A stretch of 29,809 bases of DNA from Eubacteriales bacterium (GTDB taxonomy: Bacteria; Bacillota_A; Clostridia; Christensenellales; Aristaeellaceae). The notes under the pieces are model-generated. The model was not told where the DNA came from and made no database searches. It was given only the letters and a program-made list of their open reading frames with translations. Position numbers and translations under genes: made by a program. Positions 1-6,006 of the stretch are shown in pieces. The DNA lies in the NCBI GenBank assembly GCA_028692205.1, contig JAQUXV010000006.1:1-29809 (forward strand). Direction: 5' to 3'. The stretch's first letter is position 1; each line of letters begins with the position of its first letter.

Positions 1-110
1 GAGATCATCATGCTGACGATGGTCGGCGCCGAAAGCGAAAATAAAAGCCGCGGGATCGGCGTTTCCGTCATGCGGCGCAGCGTGGCTTCCGGCGTGAGTG
101 CGCGGGTCAT
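1..110 (-). CDS. MATE-family efflux transporter, N-terminal fragment (runs off window)
   Basis: Reading the minus strand from the ATG at 110 gives 36 residues and then the window edge. They include TETPIPRLLFSLSAPTIVSM, which resembles the cytoplasmic N-terminus and first helix of MATE-family multidrug/sodium antiporters (a polar stretch, then a helix with the typical small-residue, Pro and Ile/Met pattern). A perfect AGGAGG lies 4 nt upstream of the ATG, so the start is well supported. This gene belongs to the host chromosome, not the prophage, and points away from the tRNA genes. The family call rests on a short N-terminus and is tentative; another multi-helix transporter is possible. Confidence 0.6.
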   Translation of the reverse strand, partial: MTRALTPEATLRRMTETPIPRLLFSLSAPTIVSMMI

Positions 111-460
111 AGAGCCTCCTCATTCTGTCGGCAGATATACCGACGAATAAGTTGTAACACAGCGGCGGAGGAAAATCAAGTGTGAGCCTGTTAAACGGCG
201 CGTTCCACCGGCAACGCACAGAGCTTCAAAGTGATGCGCAGGTTGGAAAGTTCTTGCCTGAATGAGCGGCTCTCTGCATACTGTAGTCGTCCTGCGATGG
301 TAATTGCGCCGCATCGGGATACAGTGGCTTCCGACAGAAAAACGGAGTGCGCCTCAAGCGGGAATCGGTGCGTTTAATGCCCACAGGCTGCGAATGCCCG
401 AAAAAACAAGTGATATTTGCCCTGTTGTACGGAAACAATTGTTTTTTCTGTGTAAAAGGC
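111..460. other. Host intergenic region between MATE gene and tRNA promoter
   Basis: I see no convincing gene here: the short ORFs lack ribosome binding sites and recognisable sequence. One imperfect inverted repeat, GTCGG...CCGAC at 127-144 (7 of 9 positions symmetric), lies 16 nt upstream of the MATE start and could be a regulator-binding site for that gene, but it is short and unproven. Confidence 0.4.
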
Positions 461-489
461 TGGACAAAGGGGGTGCCTTTTGCTATAAT
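461..489 (+). promoter_or_regulatory. Promoter for the tRNA-Thr/tRNA-Pro pair
   Basis: TGGACA (461-466) is separated by 17 bp from a perfect TATAAT (484-489), with a TGC extension before the -10 (481-483). Transcription would begin near 496, just before tRNA-Thr at 505. This is a strong vegetative sigma-A type promoter, as expected for a tRNA operon. Confidence 0.85.
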
Positions 490-504
490 ATCCTACGCTG
501 ACGC

Positions 505-580
505 GCCAATATAGCTCAGTTGGTAGAGCAGCGGTTTCGTAAACCGCAGGTCAAGGGTTCGAGTCCCTTTATTGGCTCCA
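505..580 (+). tRNA. tRNA-Thr, anticodon CGT
   Basis: The cloverleaf folds cleanly: acceptor stem GCCAATA/TATTGGC, D arm GCTC/GAGC, anticodon stem GCGGT/ACCGC with loop TTCGTAA (anticodon CGT, reading ACG), T arm AAGGG/CCCTT with loop TTCGAGT. The discriminator T577 is followed by an encoded CCA. It is the first gene of a two-tRNA unit and lies 19 bp before tRNA-Pro. Confidence 0.96.
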
Positions 581-599
581 GCATTTTTTCCTGCCTTGT

Positions 600-676
600 C
601 GAGGTGTAGCGCAGCTTGGTAGCGCGTTTGGTTCGGGACCAAAAGGTCGCAGGTTCAAATCCTGTCACCTCGACCA
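600..676 (+). tRNA. tRNA-Pro, anticodon CGG
   Basis: Acceptor stem CGAGGTG/CACCTCG, D arm GCGC/GCGC, anticodon stem TTTGG/CCAAA with loop TTCGGGA (anticodon CGG, reading CCG), T arm GCAGG/CCTGT with loop TTCAAAT, encoded CCA at 674-676. The phage integrase lies on the downstream side, so the 3' half of this gene is the likely integration site. Confidence 0.96.
640..676. other. Candidate attL core at the 3' end of tRNA-Pro
   Basis: Tyrosine integrases of temperate phages commonly target the T-arm and 3' end of tRNA genes and leave the tRNA intact. Here host genes end and phage genes begin immediately after tRNA-Pro, and the integrase is the nearest recognisable phage gene. The matching attR is outside the window, so the exact core cannot be defined. 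This is inference from layout. Confidence 0.4.
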
Positions 677-679
677 GTA

Positions 680-714
680 AAACCCTTGTGGAATAAGACT
701 TTCCACAAGGGTTT
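680..714 (+). terminator. Hairpin terminator after the tRNA pair
   Basis: A perfect 14-bp stem, AAACCCTTGTGGAA (680-693) with its complement at 701-714, has a 7-nt loop and is followed by CTTATT. It begins 4 nt after the tRNA-Pro CCA end and should end the tRNA transcript. If attL is in the tRNA, this hairpin was brought in by the phage. Confidence 0.8.
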
Positions 715-741
715 CTTATTCGTTATAGCATGAATAAATGC

Positions 742-762
742 ATTGGGAGCGGAATTGGGAGC
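742..762. repeat. Two direct repeats ATTGGGAGC, 12 bp apart (candidate integrase arm sites)
   Basis: ATTGGGAGC occurs at 742-750 and again at 754-762. Short direct repeats just inside a tRNA-type att site are typical binding sites for the N-terminal arm-binding domain of tyrosine integrases. They lie 65-85 bp inside the putative attL. The repeat is seen directly; the role is inferred. Confidence 0.4.
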
Positions 763-999
763 ACGTTGATATACAAAACCTCCTATAGGTATAAATGCAT
801 GTGTACATGCTTTCACGTAACGGATTTTTTTAATATTGGAATCCATCGCAATTATAAGCAATGAAAGCACATACATTCCTTTTATACCTTGAGAGAATAC
901 CTACAGTAGTAGGAACAATTCAACATACTATTGTTTTTTCTGATGTGATTCTCCCCTTGATGATTAATTCTTCACTCGAAACTTTGAGCATTCATTCGG

Positions 1000-1857
1000 T
1001 TAATCAATATACACTGTTTTAACTATATCTTCACTTTGTCCAATAGAAAAAACAGCCTCACCATTTGGCGAAAGACCTATATCAATTTTATTATCAAAAA
1101 AGACTTTAAATGCCGCTACATATTTATATTCTTTGTCTTTAAAGTGCTGTATGTTCACACACACGACACCATCATCATTTGTAATATACTCATAGGGCTT
1201 TCCATCAATAATAATGTAAACATATTCATTAGAATACGGCTGATTCGTTTTCCTGTTTAGTATTCGTATAAAAAAAGGATCAGTGTCTTTATATTCATTT
1301 TCGTCCAAAACCACACTGTTATCCAATGAAAAAGATACATATGCCGAGTATTTTTTATTTAAGCATTTAATATATGAGAATTCAATAAACGAAATTTTTG
1401 CAAATTCATACTCATCCGAATTCTTTTCATCATATAATTGTATACGTATTTTATTAGTATCTCTTAGATTCTTATAGTAGTACATTGGTATATAATTGAA
1501 GTATTTGATTGTTTTATTAATGTCATCAATAGTTTCTTTACTATATTCTGGTATTGGTGGTGTTGTAGCTGTCTGCTCTACTGAAGGACTATCTTTAGGT
1601 TGTAAGCTATCAGAGCCGCCCGTCATCGTCGGCGTAGCAGTAATTATAGGTATACTAGGTGCTGGCGCTGTTTCATCATTGTTTTCTGGATGAATTACTA
1701 ATATTTTAACTACTAAGATACCACAATAAATAATGATTATAAAAACAACCACCATCACAATTTTCCCCAAAACCTCGCTTCTTTTTTTGTCATGGTCTTT
1801 AACAATCGTATAAATTATACTAATACATGCAATTAGTAAAGTCGCAATCTCTAACAT
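1000..1857 (-). CDS. Putative membrane-anchored protein, AT-rich moron, function unknown
   Basis: I do not recognise this 285-residue protein. The start is the ATG at 1857, because GAGGT lies 5 nt upstream; the upstream in-frame ATG at 1908 has no such site. Two hydrophobic segments are visible at about residues 1-20 and 29-53, followed by a Pro/Thr/Ser-rich linker (about 60-105) and a charged, beta-rich C-terminal part. The last ~80 residues (for example GKPYEYITNDDGVV) resemble an Ig-like or prealbumin-like fold of surface proteins. The gene is strikingly AT-rich against its GC-rich neighbours and lies alone between attL and the integrase. Both facts fit a laterally acquired lysogenic-conversion gene. 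A role at the host surface or in phage exclusion is possible but not shown. Confidence 0.75.
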   Translation of the reverse strand: MLEIATLLIACISIIYTIVKDHDKKRSEVLGKIVMVVVFIIIIYCGILVVKILVIHPENNDETAPAPSIPIITATPTMTGGSDSLQPKDSPSVEQTATTPPIPEYSKETIDDINKTIKYFNYIPMYYYKNLRDTNKIRIQLYDEKNSDEYEFAKISFIEFSYIKCLNKKYSAYVSFSLDNSVVLDENEYKDTDPFFIRILNRKTNQPYSNEYVYIIIDGKPYEYITNDDGVVCVNIQHFKDKEYKYVAAFKVFFDNKIDIGLSPNGEAVFSIGQSEDIVKTVYID

Positions 1858-1977
1858 GTTATACCTCAATATATATAAATTTACCGTTTCACAGTATCGA
1901 TATTTCATAATATCAATCCGTTCATCTGTTGTATCATAACTGAAAGACTACATCATTTCAATATAAATGGAGTTTTT

Positions 1978-3273
1978 TCAAATCAACTTATCATGTAAAT
2001 GTGCGGCGTCGATCAGGTGCTGCATGGTGGTGGCGCTTTCGCGGTCGCGGCGGCGCAGAGCATGGGCGTACGTTTGCAGGGTGACGGTTGCATCGGCGTG
2101 GCCGAGGCGGGAAGCGACGGCGACGGCATCGATGTTGTTGGCCAGCAGAATGGTGGCATGGGTGTGGCGGAGCTCGTGGAAGCGGATGCCGACAAAGCCG
2201 TTGCGATCGGCAAACTTGCGCCACTGCTTGCTGGGGGTATCGTGAGAGAGGGGCGCGCCGTCCCAGGCGCAGACGATGCGGCCGGTACCGTGCCAGCGAT
2301 CGCCGAGGACGGACTTGGCATACTCGTGATACTTGCGGGTTTCGTCCAGCAGGGCGACCATGCCGGGCGGCAGATCCACGACGCGCTCCCCGGCAAAGGA
2401 CTTGGTATCGCCGACAAAGTTGCCGGTTTCGGGCGTATATTTAAGGGCATGGGACACATTGATGGAGCCCTGTTCAAAATCGACATCCTGAAAGGTAAGC
2501 GCGCCGACTTCGCCCAGGCGAAGGCCGCACAGGAGGGCCAGCAGCACCGCGCATCGGAAAGACATGTTTTCCTCTTTGGAGAGCTTGCGCAGCAGATCCA
2601 CGGCCTGCTCATCGGTGAGGTACTGCATCTTGCACTTGCGAAACTTGGGAGCGTCTACCTTATCCATGGGGTTGATGGATAGATAATCCCATTGAACCGC
2701 CTTTTGAAGGAGGGCGTTCAGCGTTTGGTAGTAATGATGGACGCTGCGCGCGGAGAGGGTTTCGGGATCCCTGGCCAGCTTTTCCTGCCGGGCGTGATAG
2801 GCTTCCATTTCCTCGGCCAGCTTTTCGGGATCGGCGGGGCGACGCACGCGCTGATCGGGCGGGAGAGCCTGCTGCGCTTTGGGGGAGGTTTTTAGTTTGT
2901 TGATAAAGCGGGTGATCCGGATCGGCGTGAGCTGCCGCAGGGGCAGGGCGCCCAGCTCCGGGAGAATCCGCTTCTCCAGCAGGTTCGTAACGGTTTTGAC
3001 GTTGTTGGGCGAAGTGGAGGGACGCAGGTATTCCGTTACATAGAGCTCCGAAAACTGGCGAAGGGTCAGTTCGGGTTTGGCGGCGTTGATATTGCCCGCG
3101 GCAACATCCGCTTCCAGATCGTCCAGCGCCTCCTGAGCGCGCTGGCGCTGCTCGTCCTCCGGCATGGCGGGCGGGAAGCGCAACGTGTCGCCGACAAACA
3201 TCTGCTTGCCGCCAACGTTGATGCGCGTGCGAATGCGCCAACTGTTTTGCCCCCGGCGTTCCAGATACCCCAT
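1978..3273 (-). CDS. int: Tyrosine-family site-specific integrase
   Basis: This 431-residue protein catalyses integration and excision of the prophage. The N-terminus (1-60, GGKQMFVGDTL region) looks like an AP2-type arm-binding domain, residues ~68-205 form the SAM-like core-binding domain, and ~215-425 form the catalytic domain. The full catalytic set is visible: R252 in GLRLGE, K291 in DTKS, H366 and R369 in HELRH, H392 in GHAD, and nucleophile Y402 in LQTYAH. There is an insertion around 130-175 rich in charged residues. The C-terminus faces the tRNA-Pro end, the usual orientation beside attL. The gene looks complete and active. Confidence 0.95.
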   Translation of the reverse strand: MGYLERRGQNSWRIRTRINVGGKQMFVGDTLRFPPAMPEDEQRQRAQEALDDLEADVAAGNINAAKPELTLRQFSELYVTEYLRPSTSPNNVKTVTNLLEKRILPELGALPLRQLTPIRITRFINKLKTSPKAQQALPPDQRVRRPADPEKLAEEMEAYHARQEKLARDPETLSARSVHHYYQTLNALLQKAVQWDYLSINPMDKVDAPKFRKCKMQYLTDEQAVDLLRKLSKEENMSFRCAVLLALLCGLRLGEVGALTFQDVDFEQGSINVSHALKYTPETGNFVGDTKSFAGERVVDLPPGMVALLDETRKYHEYAKSVLGDRWHGTGRIVCAWDGAPLSHDTPSKQWRKFADRNGFVGIRFHELRHTHATILLANNIDAVAVASRLGHADATVTLQTYAHALRRRDRESATTMQHLIDAAHLHDKLI

Positions 3274-3298
3274 ACCCTGACCCCCAAACTTTATAGAC

Positions 3299-3336
3299 AG
3301 AAGCCCGCGAACTGACCATCAGCGTCGCGGGCCTCT
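3299..3336. other. GC-rich inverted repeat between secreted protein gene and integrase
   Basis: Arms of 12 bp with one G-T type mismatch (AGAAGCCCGCGA at 3299-3310, complement at 3325-3336) enclose a 14-nt loop. It lies 25 nt before the integrase start and 30 nt after the preceding gene's stop on the minus strand. It could be a weak terminator (only a broken T run follows) that limits read-through into the integrase, or a regulatory hairpin. Confidence 0.5.
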
Positions 3337-3366
3337 TGTGTGCCTACATTTTTCGCTAAGGCCGCG

Positions 3367-4095
3367 CTATTTAGCAGTGATGGACCACTGCGCATCAACT
3401 GGGACGTCGATAATCCAATAATACTGATCCCTGCCGTCTGTCGGCTTGATGATGGCGTCACCTTCCAACTTAAGCGGATCTGAAAACAATGAGTCGCCCA
3501 GAACGCTATCCGAACGCCACGAGCTGATATTGCTATATTGATGACCTAATTCCAGATACAGGCTGGCCGACCAGGAACCCAGCATAGATGCGTCCATGGT
3601 AACATGTACGATGGTTGCGCCGGTAAGTGGGAAGAAATCAGATACATATGGACCAGTGCCACTGAGCTCCATCGTGCCGCCCTCACGGAGAGGCTCAATG
3701 GTAATACTCCAGTCGGCGTCTCCTTCAATAAGTAGATCGTAGGTAGCGGCTTCGGTAAGCTCCTCACAGGAAAAATCATCTTCATAGTTATTGAACTTAT
3801 AATCATACTTCCCTCCGGTAAAAGTAACCTCTACCGGGCCGGTAACCGACACCCGGGCAGGCACCTGCGTAACCTCTACGCCGGACTGAATGGTGGTGCC
3901 GGTGCCGGAAAGGGTGATGGCTTCGCCCGCCGGCGCTTCGGCGGCGCGCAGCGCGCTGATGCGATCGTTAATGGCGGACTGGGCGGCGGTGAGCTCGTCG
4001 ATGGTGGCGGTGTCCAGATCAATGGTAAGGGTTTCCGCTACGGCGAAGGAGCACAACAGCGACAGGGCGAGAAGGACGGACAGTAACTTTTTCAC
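3367..4095 (-). CDS. Secreted protein with signal peptide, function unknown (moron)
   Basis: The 242-residue product starts at a GTG (4095) with GGGAGG 7 nt upstream. Residues 1-20 are a classical signal peptide: KK, a Leu-rich core, and an AVA-E signal peptidase I site; a Cys is present but without a proper lipobox. Residues ~22-52 (TIDLDTATIDELTAAQSAIN) match the short helical segment often found just after the signal peptide in exported Clostridia proteins. The rest is predicted beta-rich, with two similar motifs, DADWSIT near residue 130 and DAQWSIT at the C-terminus, suggesting a duplicated sheet. It sits between the integrase and repressor on the lysogeny strand, so it is probably expressed from the prophage and alters the host surface or surroundings. 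The precise function is unknown. Confidence 0.8.
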   Translation of the reverse strand: MKKLLSVLLALSLLCSFAVAETLTIDLDTATIDELTAAQSAINDRISALRAAEAPAGEAITLSGTGTTIQSGVEVTQVPARVSVTGPVEVTFTGGKYDYKFNNYEDDFSCEELTEAATYDLLIEGDADWSITIEPLREGGTMELSGTGPYVSDFFPLTGATIVHVTMDASMLGSWSASLYLELGHQYSNISSWRSDSVLGDSLFSDPLKLEGDAIIKPTDGRDQYYWIIDVPVDAQWSITAK

Positions 4096-4346
4096 TTGTA
4101 TTCCTCCCTATTTTTTGGAACTGGGAGGGTTTTCGATACTAATGGTAGTGAATCCTGCTTATTCTGGTTATGCTGTCTATTTTTGGTATGCTTTATGCAA
4201 ATCGTGTTTCCTATCTGCAAAATCATAATGAATTGTGCGACAGGATGCCGAAATCCAATCAAATGATGAAAAGGGTTGTGGGTGTCTGTTTTTGAGTGTA
4301 ATAAGTGTTAATGTGTAATATCACCCTTCAAACTGTTGAAATATAA
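4096..4346. other. Intergenic region between repressor and secreted protein genes
   Basis: No gene is supported. It carries the ribosome binding site of the secreted protein at its left edge and, at 4294-4318, three closely spaced GTGT motifs (GAGTGT, AAGTGT, ATGTGT) resembling the AAGTGT motifs upstream of the repressor. A separate promoter for the secreted protein must lie here if the terminator at 4347 works, but I could not pick one with confidence. Confidence 0.4.
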
Positions 4347-4368
4347 GGGTTTTGAAATTACAAAACCC
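4347..4368 (-). terminator. Hairpin terminator after repressor gene
   Basis: GGGTTTTG (4347-4354) pairs perfectly with CAAAACCC (4361-4368) across a 6-nt loop. On the minus strand the stem is followed by TTATATTT. It lies 35 nt after the repressor stop codon. Confidence 0.6.
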
Positions 4369-4402
4369 ATTACACATCTTTTTGACATTACACTTTACGG
4401 TG

Positions 4403-4945
4403 TCAATCGGCGGCCGGAGGATCCTCCAGACGGGTTGCGAGGCTGGCGGCCATGATGTCCGTGCTTTTGAGGCCGGCGGTTGCGACGGCGTTGGCAGCGG
4501 TGAGCAGATCGCTGGTGGTTCCGTCGACGGCGGCCTGCACAACGGCGCGCATGGCGGAGAGGAACTGCGCCGTGACCTGCACCGGGGTATTGCCCGCGGG
4601 TGCGCCCCGGCGGTAATAGGCAATGAGCGTGTCCACCAGCGCGGAAAGCTGATCGCCCGACAGGGGATCACCACCCGCCGCCACGGTGAGCCGGGCCAGA
4701 GCGTCCACCTGTTTGGACAGATCGCTGCCGCCCGGGCTGCGGTCGGTGGTGAGCCCCAGCAGCCAATCGGCGGAAACGTTGAAATAAGTGCAATAGGCGA
4801 TAACCATATCGTGCGTAAGTGTTCTACCGTTCTCATAATTTGATATTGAAAACCGTGAACAGTGTAAGCTCTCGGCAAGTTCATCTTGCTTGAGGCTCTT
4901 TTCATCGCGAAGCAATTTCAAACGAAGGCCCAACGATTGCATCAT
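4403..4945 (-). CDS. XRE-family (cI-like) phage repressor
   Basis: The 180-residue protein starts at the ATG at 4945 (a second ATG follows directly). Residues ~7-65 form a typical XRE/lambda-repressor helix-turn-helix: LKLLRDEKSLKQDELAESL, then SRFSISNYENGRTL as recognition helix, then an NVSADWLLGL end. The C-terminal part is helical and Ala-rich, without the S24 peptidase motifs of self-cleaving repressors, so induction would not be by RecA-stimulated autocleavage of this protein. It is the leftmost gene of a divergent pair and reads away from the early promoter at 5038, the normal arrangement for the lysogeny regulator. It probably represses the rightward promoter and controls itself. Confidence 0.85.
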   Translation of the reverse strand: MMQSLGLRLKLLRDEKSLKQDELAESLHCSRFSISNYENGRTLTHDMVIAYCTYFNVSADWLLGLTTDRSPGGSDLSKQVDALARLTVAAGGDPLSGDQLSALVDTLIAYYRRGAPAGNTPVQVTAQFLSAMRAVVQAAVDGTTSDLLTAANAVATAGLKSTDIMAASLATRLEDPPAAD

Positions 4946-4971
4946 ATCACCGCCTGTCTGTTATCTGCGAA

Positions 4972-5048
4972 AAGTGTAACACATGTGTGAAATCATTACA
5001 TTGGATGTGAAAGGTTGGAAATCATCAACATTAAGTGTTGACAAATGT
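4972..5048. promoter_or_regulatory. Candidate repressor operators (AAGTGT motifs)
   Basis: AAGTGT occurs at 4972-4977, just before a perfect 10-bp palindrome ACACATGTGT (4979-4988), and at 5033-5038, where its last T is the first base of the -35 box of the early promoter. Related copies lie at 4303-4308 and, on the minus strand, 4390-4395, flanking the other end of the repressor gene. A second perfect palindrome, TGTGCACA (5067-5074), overlaps the end of the -10 box. Binding here would block the early promoter and tune the repressor's own transcription. The motifs are seen; their function is inferred. Confidence 0.5.
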
Positions 5049-5067
5049 ACAAACATACTATTATAAT
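5038..5067 (+). promoter_or_regulatory. Rightward early promoter
   Basis: A perfect TTGACA (5038-5043) and perfect TATAAT (5062-5067) are separated by 18 bp. Transcription would begin near 5074 and give a ~110-nt leader before the first early gene at 5186. It is divergent from the repressor gene and overlaps the candidate operators. Confidence 0.85.
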
Positions 5068-5185
5068 GTGCACAGTTACTTACATGCACTATTGATTAAA
5101 GCATAACACAAGCCGAAATGGTTTTTAGATACATACCTAAACGAAGCACGAACTGGCAGAAAGCTGCCGGAATGGAGGAAAAGCA

Positions 5186-5662
5186 ATGAACAGCCGGAGC
5201 GCCAACATGTACCGGGCAGCGCGCTTTGCCGCCAGCGTACGCAAGCCTACGCTGTGCAGCATGGAGCGCGCGGCGGAGGAGCTATATATCAGCCCGCGGG
5301 CACTGGGCGATTATGAAACCGACCGGTGCTGCCCTCCCTGCGAGGTGGTCGCCCGGATGCGCGACGTATATGGAGCCTACGACCTGGTGGGGCAGCATAT
5401 CCGCACGGCGTGCCCGCTGATGAACGATTATGGCAGCCGGGAGCCCAGCGAGTTGGCGAAAGCCGCGCTGGGCTGGGCGCTGGCGATGGGAGACGCGCAG
5501 GAGATTGCGCGGCAGTTTGCGATGGTCGCCCGCGATGGGCGGATCAGCCCGGAAGAAGCCCGCGCGGCCAGAACCATCCGGGAGCGGGCGGGGGAGATCG
5601 CGCAGGTGATGCAGGAGACGATGACCGCGATCGACAAGGCGCTGGAGGAGGCGAGACTGTGA
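5186..5662 (+). CDS. HTH DNA-binding protein, first early gene
   Basis: The 158-residue product starts at an ATG with GGAGG 7 nt upstream. Residues ~26-65 (MERAAEELYISPRALGDYET, then PPCEVVARM) match the helix-turn-helix layout of XRE-type regulators, although the usual N-terminal helix is preceded by an Arg-rich tail. The C-terminal half (85-158) is helical and charged. As the first gene behind the early promoter and opposite the repressor, it may act as a Cro-like regulator or an early activator. It overlaps the next gene by 4 nt (GTGA), so the two are translationally coupled. Confidence 0.75.
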   Translation: MNSRSANMYRAARFAASVRKPTLCSMERAAEELYISPRALGDYETDRCCPPCEVVARMRDVYGAYDLVGQHIRTACPLMNDYGSREPSELAKAALGWALAMGDAQEIARQFAMVARDGRISPEEARAARTIRERAGEIAQVMQETMTAIDKALEEARL

Positions 5663-5994
5663 AAATGGCAACGATCAACGAGGTCGCGCGGGCGGTGGGA
5701 ATGTCGCGCCAGCGCGTGACCCGCGCCATCGACGCCGGAGCGCTGCCCGTGCTGAAGCTGGGCAAGCGCCGCATGATCGACCTTGAGGAAGCGGAAAAGT
5801 ATTTTGCGATCAAGCGGAGCGACGGCATCGGCATCGACGCGCTGAGCACGGCCACGGGGCTGACGGTCAGCGCGATCCGCCGCGGGATTCAGGAAGGCTG
5901 GATCCCTCACTGGAAGTATGGGCGGAACCTGCGGTTTGACAGGGAGCAGGTTTTCAGCGCGATCCAAAAACGGATTGAAAGCAGCGACGAATAA
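5659..5994 (+). CDS. Small protein with two tandem excisionase-type HTH domains
   Basis: I choose the GTG at 5659 because GGAGGAGG (5644-5651) lies 7 nt upstream; the ATG at 5665 would be 13 nt away. The 111 residues contain two winged-helix (MerR/excisionase-like) units in tandem: residues ~5-50 (VARAVGMSRQRVTRAIDAGA, then LKLGKRRMIDLEEAEKYF) and ~58-105 (TATGLTVSAIRRGIQEGWIP, then KYGRNLRFDREQVFSAI). Such domains bind DNA as excisionases or early regulators. The tandem form within one short chain suggests recognition of two adjacent half-sites. It could be the excisionase for the integrase at 1978, or an early regulator. Confidence 0.8.
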   Translation: MKMATINEVARAVGMSRQRVTRAIDAGALPVLKLGKRRMIDLEEAEKYFAIKRSDGIGIDALSTATGLTVSAIRRGIQEGWIPHWKYGRNLRFDREQVFSAIQKRIESSDE

Positions 5995-6006
5995 GGGGGC
6001 AGACCC

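Noticed and set aside
655..876. Minus-strand 73-codon frame running into tRNA-Pro
   Set aside because: It overlaps the tRNA, the terminator and the direct repeats, and has no ribosome binding site.
1999..2682. Plus-strand 227-codon frame opposite the integrase
   Set aside because: The minus strand encodes a full integrase with all catalytic residues; the plus frame is a Gly/Ala-rich shadow.
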